Below, piece by piece: positions 26,408-34,695 of a stretch of 64,000 nt of DNA (the first letter of the stretch is position 1; each line of letters opens with the position of its first letter). Source of the DNA: Duganella aquatilis (GTDB taxonomy: Bacteria; Pseudomonadota; Gammaproteobacteria; Burkholderiales; Burkholderiaceae_D); assembly GCF_009674565.1 (NCBI RefSeq), contig NZ_WKJL01000018.1:1-64000 (forward strand), read 5' to 3'. The notes below the pieces were generated by a model. It ran no database searches. It was not told where the DNA came from and worked only from the letters and a program-made list of their open reading frames with translations. Both the position numbers and the translations under genes were made by a program.

Positions 26408-27070
26408 ATGTCCCTGACCCTGTACTACCACCCGCTGGCCTCGTTCTGCCAGAAGGTGCTGATTGCGCTGTATGAAAACGGCACCGATTTTGAAAAGCGC
26501 ATCATCAACCTCGGTGAGGAGGCCGACCGCGCCGAACTGGAAGCGATCTGGCCGCTGTGCAAATTCCCCGTGCTGCGCGACAACGCCCAGCACCGCGACG
26601 TGCCGGAAACCTCGATCATCATCGAATACCTGGACCGCCACTATCCCGGCGCGCAGCTGATGATACCGGCCGACTGGGACGATGCGCTGGACGTGCGCCT
26701 GTGGGACCGCTTCTTCGACAATTATGTGCAGGGGCCGGTGCAGACCATCGTCAGCGCCCACCTGACCGGCCTGAGCTGCGATCAGACCAAGGAGCGCACC
26801 AAGCTCAAGACGGCCTACAAGATGATCGAGAAGCGCATGGCCACCCGCAGCTGGCTGTGCGGCGAAGCCTTCAGCATGGCCGATTGCGCGGCGGCGCCGG
26901 CGCTGTTTTACGCTTGCACGCTGCTGCCGTTCCCGGAGGAATACTACAACCTGCAAAGCTATTTCGAGCGGCTGGTGGCGCGGCCGTCGGTCAAGCAGGT
27001 GCTGGACGAGTCCAAGCCGTATTTCTCGCTGTACCCGTTCGCCCAGGAAATACCCGAGCGCTTCCTGTAA
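26408..27070 (+). CDS. Glutathione S-transferase family protein
   Basis: 220 aa from ATG 26408; a TTG 12 bp earlier is possible. The N-terminal thioredoxin fold begins SLTLYYHPLASFCQKVLIAL, with Ser/Cys near the active site, and contains the cis-Pro block KFPVL and the glutathione-contacting PETSIIIEYLD. The C-terminal helical domain has SMADCAAAPALFYA. Likely detoxification or thiol transfer; substrate unknown. An SDR gene follows 71 bp downstream. Confidence 0.87.
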   Translation: MSLTLYYHPLASFCQKVLIALYENGTDFEKRIINLGEEADRAELEAIWPLCKFPVLRDNAQHRDVPETSIIIEYLDRHYPGAQLMIPADWDDALDVRLWDRFFDNYVQGPVQTIVSAHLTGLSCDQTKERTKLKTAYKMIEKRMATRSWLCGEAFSMADCAAAPALFYACTLLPFPEEYYNLQSYFERLVARPSVKQVLDESKPYFSLYPFAQEIPERFL

Positions 27071-27141
27071 GCGCAGTGCCGCACGGTAGCGTGCGGCGAA
27101 TCCGTGAATCATGTCCTTTCGCCATCAAGAAAGGACATGCC

Positions 27142-28137
27142 ATGGATAATCCCAATTCCTCGCGCCGGGCGCTGGTCGGCGCAGCCGCCACCGGCTTCCT
27201 TGGCGCTGCCGTGGGTCCGGCCAGTGCGCAGGGCAGCGCAGCCGCCGGCGCCGACATGCCGCCCAGGAATCCGCTCGACGCCTATCCGGCGCCGCCGTTC
27301 CCCAAGCAGCAGCAACCCTGGCCGGGCCTGGCCAGCAAGATGAGTCCGCGCCCGGACCATGGCGAAACCAGCTACAAGGGTTCCGGCCGCCTGAAGGGCC
27401 GCAAGGCGCTGCTGACCGGCGGCGACTCCGGCATCGGCCGCGCCGCCGCCATCGCCTTTGCGCGCGAGGGCGCCGATGTGGCGATCAACTATCTGCCGGC
27501 CGAAGAGGCCGATGCGCGCGAAGTGGTGGCGCTGATCCGTGCCGAGGGCCGCAAGGCGGTGGCGATTCCGGGCGATATCAAGGACGAGGCATTCTGCAAG
27601 CAACTGGTGGCGGATGCCGCGCGCCAGCTGGGCGGGCTGGATATTCTGGTCAACAACGCCGCGCGCCAGTTTTCGCGCGATTCGATTCTGGACATGAGCA
27701 CGGCCGATTTCGACGAGACCTTCAAGACCAATGTGTATGCGATGTTCTGGATCACCAAGGCGGCTGTGCCGCTGCTCAAACCGGGATCCACCATCATCAA
27801 TACCGCGTCGGTGAATGCCTACGATCCGGGCGAGAATATCATCGACTATGCCGCCACCAAGGGTGCGATCATGATTTTTACCAAGGGACTGGCCAAGCAA
27901 CTGGCGTCCAAGGGGATACGCGTGAATGCGGTGGCTCCCGGGCCATTCTGGACGCCGTTGCAGGTGACCGGCGGGCAGCCGGCGGACAAGCTGCCGCAGT
28001 TCGGCGCGGATACGCCGTTGAAGCGGCCGGGGCAGCCGGCCGAGCTGGCCGGCGTGTATGTACTGCTGGCATCGAACGAATCCAGCTACGCCACCGGCCA
28101 GGTGTATGCCGCCGTCGGCGGCCACGGCGGACCGTAA
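27142..28137 (+). CDS. SDR-family oxidoreductase with twin-arginine-like N-terminus
   Basis: 331 aa. Residues 1-30 (SSRRALVGAAATGFLGAAVG...ASAQG) look like a Tat signal peptide. Residues ~30-75 are a Pro-rich linker. The SDR domain has the cofactor motif TGGDSGIGRA, NNAA, catalytic Ser in NTASVNAYDPG and the YxxxK pair in IIDYAATKGAI. Related to the YhdF/YghA-type glucose-dehydrogenase-like SDRs that share the QQQPWPGL...DHGETSY prefix. Substrate unknown. An exported NAD(P)-dependent enzyme would be unusual. The stop is followed by a REP-like hairpin. Confidence 0.85.
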   Translation: MDNPNSSRRALVGAAATGFLGAAVGPASAQGSAAAGADMPPRNPLDAYPAPPFPKQQQPWPGLASKMSPRPDHGETSYKGSGRLKGRKALLTGGDSGIGRAAAIAFAREGADVAINYLPAEEADAREVVALIRAEGRKAVAIPGDIKDEAFCKQLVADAARQLGGLDILVNNAARQFSRDSILDMSTADFDETFKTNVYAMFWITKAAVPLLKPGSTIINTASVNAYDPGENIIDYAATKGAIMIFTKGLAKQLASKGIRVNAVAPGPFWTPLQVTGGQPADKLPQFGADTPLKRPGQPAELAGVYVLLASNESSYATGQVYAAVGGHGGP

Positions 28138-28144
28138 GGCGCGC

Positions 28145-28172
28145 CGTCATTCCCGCGCAGGCGGGAACGACG
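28145..28172. terminator. REP-like hairpin between convergent SDR and phasin genes
   Basis: CGTCATTCCCGC (28145-28156) pairs with GCGGGAACGACG (28161-28172) with one mismatch and a 4-nt loop. The sequence resembles the common proteobacterial CGTCATTCCCGCG palindrome. It occupies the 42-bp gap between two convergent genes, so it likely ends transcription from both sides. Confidence 0.7.
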
Positions 28173-28179
28173 GGCGGGC

Positions 28180-28668
28180 TTAGTTCTTGTTGCCCTCGTT
28201 AGCGCTCTGCACCGAGGCGGCTTGCGGGAAGGCCTGGTTTTGCGCCGCGACGTTGGCGAAGCGGCTGGCTTCGTCGACCTGCTTGCGTGCCGCCTGGCGG
28301 CCGGCGTCGGCCAGCTCGCTGGCGGTGCGCGCGGCCTCCGGCACATGCTGCTCGGCCACGCTTTTCAGCTCGGCCTGGAATTCGGTCGCCACCTGCGCCA
28401 GCTGCTGGTGGTAGCTCTGCAGTTTCTGCAGCAGCGCGCCGGCCTGCAGCGGCGGATTGTCCGCGCTGCGTTCGTTCAGCGGCGTCTGCACCGCGCGTTG
28501 CAGTGCTGCCGACGACTCCGCCAGCCATTCGCGGCCAAACTGCACGTTCACGTCGGACAGCTGGCGCAGCGAGCGCAGCACCGCCTGGTTCAGGTCGGCG
28601 TAATAATCGATACGGGCTTCCGCATGCTTGCGGGCTGCCGGGGTCAGCGTTTCAACAAACGAGTTCAT
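28180..28668 (-). CDS. Phasin family protein
   Basis: 162 aa from ATG 28668 with AGGAG 8 bp upstream; the longer open frame is rejected. Almost entirely amphipathic helix, with the phasin-type pattern in ARIDYYADLNQAVLRSLRQ and LQSYHQQLAQVATEFQAEL. Gln/Ala-rich C-terminus. Phasins coat polyhydroxyalkanoate granules; a granule role here is inferred. No PHA synthase gene is nearby. Confidence 0.8.
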   Translation of the reverse strand: MNSFVETLTPAARKHAEARIDYYADLNQAVLRSLRQLSDVNVQFGREWLAESSAALQRAVQTPLNERSADNPPLQAGALLQKLQSYHQQLAQVATEFQAELKSVAEQHVPEAARTASELADAGRQAARKQVDEASRFANVAAQNQAFPQAASVQSANEGNKN

Positions 28669-28798
28669 GGGATTGCTCCTGGAGAGAGGGTGGCCAAAGC
28701 GGGGGAAGCGGACGTTTTGGCCTGGCGTCCGCTGCAATATGATCGCAAATGTCGCCGCTTTATGGCACTCCAGAGCTTGCTGGAACTATTTGTGTTCC

Positions 28799-30103
28799 CT
28801 ATTCAACAGATAACGCGCGCCGTGGCAGGAGCAGCAGCTGGCGTTGCCGTCCATTGATGTAACGGACGCCGCTTGCATCGAAATAGGCATCCTCCTCCAG
28901 CATGATGCGCACCGGCTCGCGCCAGCCCGGCAAGTCGCTGGCCGCGTTGAGTTCGATCGAATAGGCGGTGCGCGGGCGCAGCACGTCGTCGCCGCTGCCC
29001 GGCACGCCGCCTTGCGCATCCCACATGCCGATCGCCGGACCGGCCGCGTGGCCGTGGTAGCCGATCGGATGGGTGTAGATGGTCGGTTGCAAGCCTTCGG
29101 CCCTGGCCAGCTGCAGCGACGCCGCCAGCACCGCATTGCCGCTGCGGCCTTCCTTGAAGTGGGACAGCAGGATGTCCTGCACGCGGTTGGCGCGGGCGAA
29201 GGCCTGGTTCAATGCGGCCGGCGCGGCGGTCTCGCCGGGCTTCAGCACATAGGCGTGCTGCTGGATGTCGGTGTTCAGGCGCAGGTAGGTGATGCCGATG
29301 TCGACGTGCAGCAGGTCGCCGGGCGTGATCACGTCCGGATTGGCGCGCTCCGCGTCTTGGCGCTGGATCTCCACCGACGGATGGAACCAGGTGTCGTAGC
29401 CCAGGTCGCGGATCTTCTGGCGAAACCACCACACTACATCCTCGCTGGTGGTGATGCCGGGCGTGATCACGCGTTCGGAAAAGCCTTCCTCGATAATCTT
29501 GTGCGTGGCGCTGATCAGTTGCGGATAGATCTGCATTTCGCGCCCGGTGCGCGTTTCCAGCCAGCGCACCGCCAGCGGCTCGGCCGACACCACGCGCGCT
29601 TTGAACGCCGCCGGCAGCGCCGCCAGCAGCTCGCTGTATTCGGTATGGTCGATGCCGTCGGCATGGCCGAAGTAGGCCGAGGTGTTCAGGCCGATCTTGT
29701 TCGGATTGCGGGTCTTGATGATGTCGATCAGCGCATCCCACTGGTTGGGGAACTTCTTCATGTCCCAGGCGGCCTTGATGCTGTTGCCGACGTTGTAGCG
29801 CGCCACCGCCAGCCGTTCCACCTTGCCGGTGGCGGCATCGCGGTAGAACACCAGGATGGTGCGGCGGCGGGCGTTCAGCCATTCGGCCGGCAGCATGGTT
29901 TTCAGCACCGGATCTTCGTTATACTCGCGCGACACCACCACCCACATATCGATGCCGGTTTGCGCCATGGCGGCCGGCAGCACCGTCTCGAAACGCTCGG
30001 CCAGCAGCTCGTTGACGACGCTGGCCTGCGCGCGCAGCGGCAGCACCTCGGCCTGGGCGGCTGCGGCCAGCAGCAGGGAGAAGGCAAGCAGGAATTTTTT
30101 CAT
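28799..30103 (-). CDS. M24-family metallopeptidase (Xaa-Pro aminopeptidase-like), exported
   Basis: 434 aa from ATG 30103. Signal peptide of ~18 residues (KKFLLAFSLLLAAAAQA). The N-terminal creatinase-like domain spans ~20-190 and the pita-bread domain ~200-434. Metal ligands are in LLHVDIGITYLRLNTDIQQ (two Asp), HPIGYHGHAAGP (His) and AYSIELNAASD (Glu). Probably hydrolyses peptides ending in proline in the periplasm; catalytic substrate range unknown. Divergent from an alpha/beta hydrolase gene. Confidence 0.85.
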   Translation of the reverse strand: MKKFLLAFSLLLAAAAQAEVLPLRAQASVVNELLAERFETVLPAAMAQTGIDMWVVVSREYNEDPVLKTMLPAEWLNARRRTILVFYRDAATGKVERLAVARYNVGNSIKAAWDMKKFPNQWDALIDIIKTRNPNKIGLNTSAYFGHADGIDHTEYSELLAALPAAFKARVVSAEPLAVRWLETRTGREMQIYPQLISATHKIIEEGFSERVITPGITTSEDVVWWFRQKIRDLGYDTWFHPSVEIQRQDAERANPDVITPGDLLHVDIGITYLRLNTDIQQHAYVLKPGETAAPAALNQAFARANRVQDILLSHFKEGRSGNAVLAASLQLARAEGLQPTIYTHPIGYHGHAAGPAIGMWDAQGGVPGSGDDVLRPRTAYSIELNAASDLPGWREPVRIMLEEDAYFDASGVRYINGRQRQLLLLPRRALSVE

Positions 30104-30182
30104 TGGTCGATGGTGATACGGCTTTTTACCAATGTCAATCAACAATATTTATAATGCTCGTTGCATACGCAAAGGAGAGAAC

Positions 30183-30971
30183 ATGGCAGCACCTTCGGTT
30201 TTTTATCTGCACGGCGGTCCGGCGCTCGGCCCGGTGTTCGAGCGCGCCCGCTTCCCGGACGCGACGCACGTCCACTGGTGGCACCAGCCGCTGGCCAAGC
30301 CGTGCGCGGCGCGTCCCTACCTGGACCTGCTGGAAGCCACATTGACGGAATTCCGCCGCGTGGCGGCCGAAGCCGGCCAGCCGCTGACGGTGATGGCCAG
30401 TTCCTTCGGCGCCCACCTGGCGGTGCACCTGGCGCGCCAGGCGCCGGAGCTGATCAAGGACATCGTGCTGCTGGGCCCCACCTTCAATCCCGAGCAGGCC
30501 GCGCTGCGCCTGGCGCGCCGCGCCTTCCGCGTGCACACCGATCACCAGCACGCCGGCAAGCTGGCCACCGCGCTGGCGATGTATGAGGATGATCCGGGCC
30601 GGCCGCGTTTCTGGGACGTGTTCGGCGCGCTGTCGCTGCTGCCGGATGTGACGGAGCTGTACTTCGGCCCGAACGCCGGTCCGGACGCGGCGCGCTCGTT
30701 CTCGGAACTGATCCAGCAGCCGGGCGCCTTCGACGGCCCGACCTCGGTCGCCACCTCGGACGATTTCTCGGCGCTGGACCACACGCCGGTGCAAAGCCCG
30801 TTCACCGGTCCGGTGTCGGTGCTGTTCGGCGCCTACGATCCGATGATCGACGCCGAACAGGATCGCACCGTGTGGGAAGCGATCTTCCCGCAGGCCGCCT
30901 TCTTCAAGGTGGAGACGGGCCACTTCCCGCTGCTGGAACTGACCCTGGAGCAGTGCCTCTCGCCGGCCTAA
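30183..30971 (+). CDS. Alpha/beta hydrolase
   Basis: 262 aa. Starts with VFYLHGGPALGPVFERARF (oxyanion-hole HGG), then the nucleophile elbow VMASSFGAHLAVHLA, where the usual GxSxG reads A-S-S-F-G. The acidic residue is near LFGAYDPMIDAEQD and the catalytic His is in ETGHFPLLE. The cap is small and helical. Substrate unknown. The stop overlaps the convergent MFS gene by 3 bp. Confidence 0.82.
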   Translation: MAAPSVFYLHGGPALGPVFERARFPDATHVHWWHQPLAKPCAARPYLDLLEATLTEFRRVAAEAGQPLTVMASSFGAHLAVHLARQAPELIKDIVLLGPTFNPEQAALRLARRAFRVHTDHQHAGKLATALAMYEDDPGRPRFWDVFGALSLLPDVTELYFGPNAGPDAARSFSELIQQPGAFDGPTSVATSDDFSALDHTPVQSPFTGPVSVLFGAYDPMIDAEQDRTVWEAIFPQAAFFKVETGHFPLLELTLEQCLSPA

Positions 30972-32773
30972 CGGGAGAAGTGCGCTTCGATTTCTTCCAG
31001 CGTCTTGCCCTTGGTTTCGGGCAGCAGGAAGGCGGCGGTCAGGAAGTACAGCAGCGTGCAGCCGGCGCCGTAGAAGAACATGGTCGCATAGCCGTACTGT
31101 CCCACGGTGGGCAGGAACACGGCGGCGATCATGGTCGACACGAACTGGTTGATCAGCAGCGCGATGCTCATGCCGTTGGAACGGATGCGGGTCGGCATCA
31201 GCTCGGACAGCGCCAGCCACACGCACACGCCGGGACCGACGGCGAAGCTGGCCACGAACACGCACATCGCCAGCATCACCTGCCAGCCGTGGGCGGATGA
31301 CGGCACCGCCGCCATGTCGGCGCGCTCGATGTGCAGCGGCGCGTTCATGCCTTCGGCCGGATCGGCGAAGGGATTCAGATGCAGCTTGCGGAAGAACACG
31401 CCGATCACGCTGTCCGCCTGCACCGTGTCTTCGCGGTTCATGCGCAGCACCGGCAGGGCCGGATCGTCGCTGCGGCGGCTTTGCACGTTGGTGAACGGGC
31501 CGTAGGAGTAGGCCACCGTCAGCTGCACCGGCGCGCCGCCAGGGATGGCCGTCGCGCCGAATGATTGCAGCGTTTCGGCGTCGAGGCGCAGCGCCAGGCT
31601 GTCGGACTGCATGCGTGCTTGCAGCATCGGCCGCACGTCGCGCTGTTCGCCTTCGGCGCTGCGGAACAGCAGGCCGGCGGCCAGCAGGGCGATGACGATG
31701 CCGGCGGTGCCCAGCATCAGCAGGAACTTGCGGCCCTTGCGGTCCACCAGCACCACGGCGACGATGGTCATCAGCGCGTTCAGTACCTTCAGGGCGACGT
31801 CGGCGCTGTTGGCGGTGGCGCCGGACAGGCCGGCCTGGTTCAGGATATTCACCACGTAGGCCAGCACGGAATTGATGCCGGTGGCCTGGTTCAGCGCCAG
31901 GATCAGGCAGGCCAGCAGGAAGGGCAGCACATAGCGGCGGCTCAACAGCGGGCCGTCGGCAGCGCGGCCGGCGGCGGGCGCTACGCCGGTGGACGCCGCA
32001 GCGGCGGGCGACGGCGCGGCCAGCGCCTGCCGGATCTCCTGCAGCTCGGCCTCCGCCTCATCGGCAGGGCGGGTGCGCAGCAGCGCGGTGCGCGCTTCCT
32101 CGATGCGTCCCCGGCGCGCCAGCCAGCGTGGCGACTCGGCCAGCAGCAGCGCGCCCGCGCTGAAGACGATCCCCGGCGTCAAGCACCACCAGAAGATGCT
32201 GCGCCACGCATGATCCTTGGCCGCAAACACCGCCGCCGCGCGCGCCGTTTCATCCAGATGCTGCGCGGCCGCCGTGGCGCCTTCCACCGAATTCGCCTGC
32301 ATCAAGCCAATCCCTGCGGCCGCCACCAGCCCGACCGTCAGCAGCAGCTGAAACAGCGCCGCGCCACGTCCACGCTGGCGCGCATGCAGGCACTCCGCCA
32401 GATACAGCGGCACCACCACGCCAATCAAACCGCCGCTGACGCCTTGCAGCAAACGCCCGAGCAGCAGCGGCACATAACCATCCGCCAGCGCAATCAGCGG
32501 AATACTCAGCGTGAACAGCACGCCGGACAGCACCATCGCCCAGCGCCGGCCGATCCAGTCCGCCAACGCGCCCGCAAACAGCGACGACAGCACGGACCCC
32601 AGCAACACCGCCGCCACGATAAAACTCAGCTGCTGCGCGCTCAATCGCCACGCCACCGACGCCGTGGATTCCAGGTACGGCAAGGCGCCGGCAATGATGC
32701 CGACATCGATCCCGTACAGCAGCCCACCCATCCCTGCAATGAACAACAAAAATCCCATGGCGCGAGCTTGCAT
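30968..32773 (-). CDS. MFS sugar porter, probable GalNAc permease
   Basis: 601 aa, about 130 longer than a normal sugar porter. Signatures: GLLYGIDVGIIAGALPYL (TM1), GRRWAM in loop 2-3, ESPRWLARRGR after TM6, NQATGINSVLAYV (TM7), DRKGRK, and PETKGKTLEEIE at the C-terminus. The extra length is a hydrophilic segment of ~120 residues between TM9 (IVIALLAAGLLF) and TM10, which faces the periplasm by family topology. It is the last gene of the leftward aga-type operon, 11 bp after the deacetylase, so it likely imports N-acetylgalactosamine; this specificity is inferred from context. Confidence 0.85.
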   Translation of the reverse strand: MQARAMGFLLFIAGMGGLLYGIDVGIIAGALPYLESTASVAWRLSAQQLSFIVAAVLLGSVLSSLFAGALADWIGRRWAMVLSGVLFTLSIPLIALADGYVPLLLGRLLQGVSGGLIGVVVPLYLAECLHARQRGRGAALFQLLLTVGLVAAAGIGLMQANSVEGATAAAQHLDETARAAAVFAAKDHAWRSIFWWCLTPGIVFSAGALLLAESPRWLARRGRIEEARTALLRTRPADEAEAELQEIRQALAAPSPAAAASTGVAPAAGRAADGPLLSRRYVLPFLLACLILALNQATGINSVLAYVVNILNQAGLSGATANSADVALKVLNALMTIVAVVLVDRKGRKFLLMLGTAGIVIALLAAGLLFRSAEGEQRDVRPMLQARMQSDSLALRLDAETLQSFGATAIPGGAPVQLTVAYSYGPFTNVQSRRSDDPALPVLRMNREDTVQADSVIGVFFRKLHLNPFADPAEGMNAPLHIERADMAAVPSSAHGWQVMLAMCVFVASFAVGPGVCVWLALSELMPTRIRSNGMSIALLINQFVSTMIAAVFLPTVGQYGYATMFFYGAGCTLLYFLTAAFLLPETKGKTLEEIEAHFSR

Positions 32774-32784
32774 CGAGTCTCCGG

Positions 32785-33906
32785 CTAGTTGGTGGATAGA
32801 TCGATGGCTTCGCCTTCAACGAAGACGGCCACCGGTTGTAATTCTGCGTTCAGCACGACGATATCCGCCCAGCCGCCCGGCGCCAGGCGACCGCGTTCGG
32901 TCTCGCCCAGATAGTCGGCAGGGTAGAGCGACAGGCGATGCGAGGCGTCGGCCAGCTCCAGCCCGAGGCCGACGAAATTGCGCAGGGCCTGATCCATGGT
33001 CAGCACGCTGCCGGCCAGCGAACCGGTCGCCAGCCGCACGCAGCCCAGGCATTTGTACACGCGCTGGCTGCCGAGGCCATACTCGCCGTCCGGCATGCCG
33101 GTGGCCGAGGTGGCGTCGGTCACGCCATACAGGCGCGGAATGGCCCGCAGCGCGGCGCGGATCGCCCCCGGCGCCACGTGCTGAAGGTCGGGAATAATCT
33201 CCGCGTATTCGGCATGCGCCAGCGCCGCGCCGACGATGCCGGGCTTGTAGTGGTTCAGTCCCGTCATGCCGTTGAACAGGTGCGTAAAGCCCGCCGCGCC
33301 GGCTTCCAGCGCGGCCACGCCATCTTCGTAAGTGCCGTTGCTATGGCCGATCTGCACGCGGATGCCCAACTCATTCAGTTGCGGGATCAAGGCCAGATGG
33401 TCGGCCACTTCGGTGGCCAGCGTCATCGCGCGGATTGGCGCCAGTTGGTGATAGCTGCGCACCAGGTCCATGCTGCCGACCGCGATCGCATCCGCAGGCT
33501 GCGCGCCGAGGCGGTGAATGCTGAGGAACGGGCCTTCCAGGTGCACGCCCAGCATGCGCGCGCCGCCTGCCGGCCGCTCGGCGATCACCGGCCCCAGGCC
33601 GCGCAGCGCGCGGCGGATGGAGTTGTCGGTGGCGGTCATGGTGGTGCCCAGCATGGCGGTGGTGCCGTGCTTCGCATGCGCGCGCGCCACCGTGGCGCCG
33701 GCGTCGCCGCCCTGCATGATGTCGACGCCGGCCGCGCCATGCACGTGCAGGTCGATAAAGCCGGGCAGGATGGTCAGCGTCGCGTCCACGCCGTGGTCTT
33801 CGCGGATGTGCAGGATGCGGCCGCTGTCGGGATCGAAAGCGATGCTGCCGGTGATCCAGCCTTCAGGGGTAAGAATACGTCCACTCAGCACGGCGTCACT
33901 CCGCAA
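32785..33906 (-). CDS. nagA: N-acetylhexosamine-6-phosphate deacetylase (NagA/AgaA type)
   Basis: 373 aa, amidohydrolase fold. Motifs: LPGFIDLHVHGAAGVD near residue 48, metal-binding Glu in GVHLEGPFLS, His in IGHSNGTYEDG and HLFNGMTGL, and catalytic Asp in GVTDATSATGMPDG. Removes acetate from GlcNAc-6-P or GalNAc-6-P. Operon context (agaS, agaZ-like, agaR-like) points to the GalNAc version, AgaA. Its start overlaps the regulator gene by 11 bp, and the MFS gene follows after 11 bp. Confidence 0.9.
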   Translation of the reverse strand: MRSDAVLSGRILTPEGWITGSIAFDPDSGRILHIREDHGVDATLTILPGFIDLHVHGAAGVDIMQGGDAGATVARAHAKHGTTAMLGTTMTATDNSIRRALRGLGPVIAERPAGGARMLGVHLEGPFLSIHRLGAQPADAIAVGSMDLVRSYHQLAPIRAMTLATEVADHLALIPQLNELGIRVQIGHSNGTYEDGVAALEAGAAGFTHLFNGMTGLNHYKPGIVGAALAHAEYAEIIPDLQHVAPGAIRAALRAIPRLYGVTDATSATGMPDGEYGLGSQRVYKCLGCVRLATGSLAGSVLTMDQALRNFVGLGLELADASHRLSLYPADYLGETERGRLAPGGWADIVVLNAELQPVAVFVEGEAIDLSTN

Positions 33907-34663
33907 TCACCAGCTCGATGCCCGCTTGCAGCAGGCCTTCGCGGTATTCGTCACTGATGGCGGCGTCGGTAATCACCGTATGCACGCGGTCCAGCTGCAC
34001 GATGCGGTGCAGGCTCACGCGGCCGAACTTGGAGGCGTCGGCCAGCACGATGATCTTCTTGGCCCGCTCCACCATCTTGTGATTCAGGCTGGCTTCCGCC
34101 TCGTGGTGGGTGGTGACGCCGAACTGCAGGTCGAAACCGTCGACGCCGAGGAACAGCTTGTCGAAGCTGTAGGCCTGCAGGCAGGCTTCGGCCTGCGTGC
34201 CCTGGATCGACAGCGACTGCTTGCGCAGCAGGCCGCCGGTGAGGATCAGGTCCACGCCCGGCGCATCGGCCAGCTCCCAGGCGATATTCAGGCCGTTGGT
34301 CATCACCGTGATGTTCTGCGCCTCGCGCAGGTGGCGCGCCAGCGAGATGGTGGTGGTGCCGGAATCGATGATGATGTTGTCGCCGGCCTGCACCATGCGG
34401 GCCGCATAGGCGCCGATGCGGACCTTCTGTTCGTGGTTGATGGCGTCCTTCTGCGGCACCGTGTGTTCGGTGGGCGGCGTGCGCGCCAGCGTGGCGCCGC
34501 CGTGGCTGCGAGTCGCCAGGCCCTGGGTTTCCAGTGCACTGAGGTCGCTGCGGATCGTGACTGCGGAAACGCCCATCTGCTCCACCAGTTCGGTGACCTG
34601 CACCGAACCGCGTTGGGTGAGCGCCTGCAAAATCGCGGCGCGGCGTTGACTGGTATGTCGCAT
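33896..34663 (-). CDS. DeoR/GlpR-family regulator, AgaR-like
   Basis: 255 aa. The N-terminal DeoR winged HTH starts RHTSQRRAAILQALTQRGS and includes VSAVTIRSDLSALETQGL. The C-terminal sensor domain has DSGTTTISLARHL and FLGVDGFDLQFGVTT, which bind a sugar phosphate in this family. Lies inside the operon it probably controls. The divergent intergenic region at 38098-38386 holds repeated CGAAA/TTTCG motifs like other DeoR/AgaR operators. Probably a repressor relieved by GalNAc-6-P, GalN-6-P or a tagatose phosphate (inference). Confidence 0.87.
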   Translation of the reverse strand: MRHTSQRRAAILQALTQRGSVQVTELVEQMGVSAVTIRSDLSALETQGLATRSHGGATLARTPPTEHTVPQKDAINHEQKVRIGAYAARMVQAGDNIIIDSGTTTISLARHLREAQNITVMTNGLNIAWELADAPGVDLILTGGLLRKQSLSIQGTQAEACLQAYSFDKLFLGVDGFDLQFGVTTHHEAEASLNHKMVERAKKIIVLADASKFGRVSLHRIVQLDRVHTVITDAAISDEYREGLLQAGIELVIAE

Positions 34664-34695
34664 GTTTGTGCTGTTAATCTGTCAAAAATATCAGC

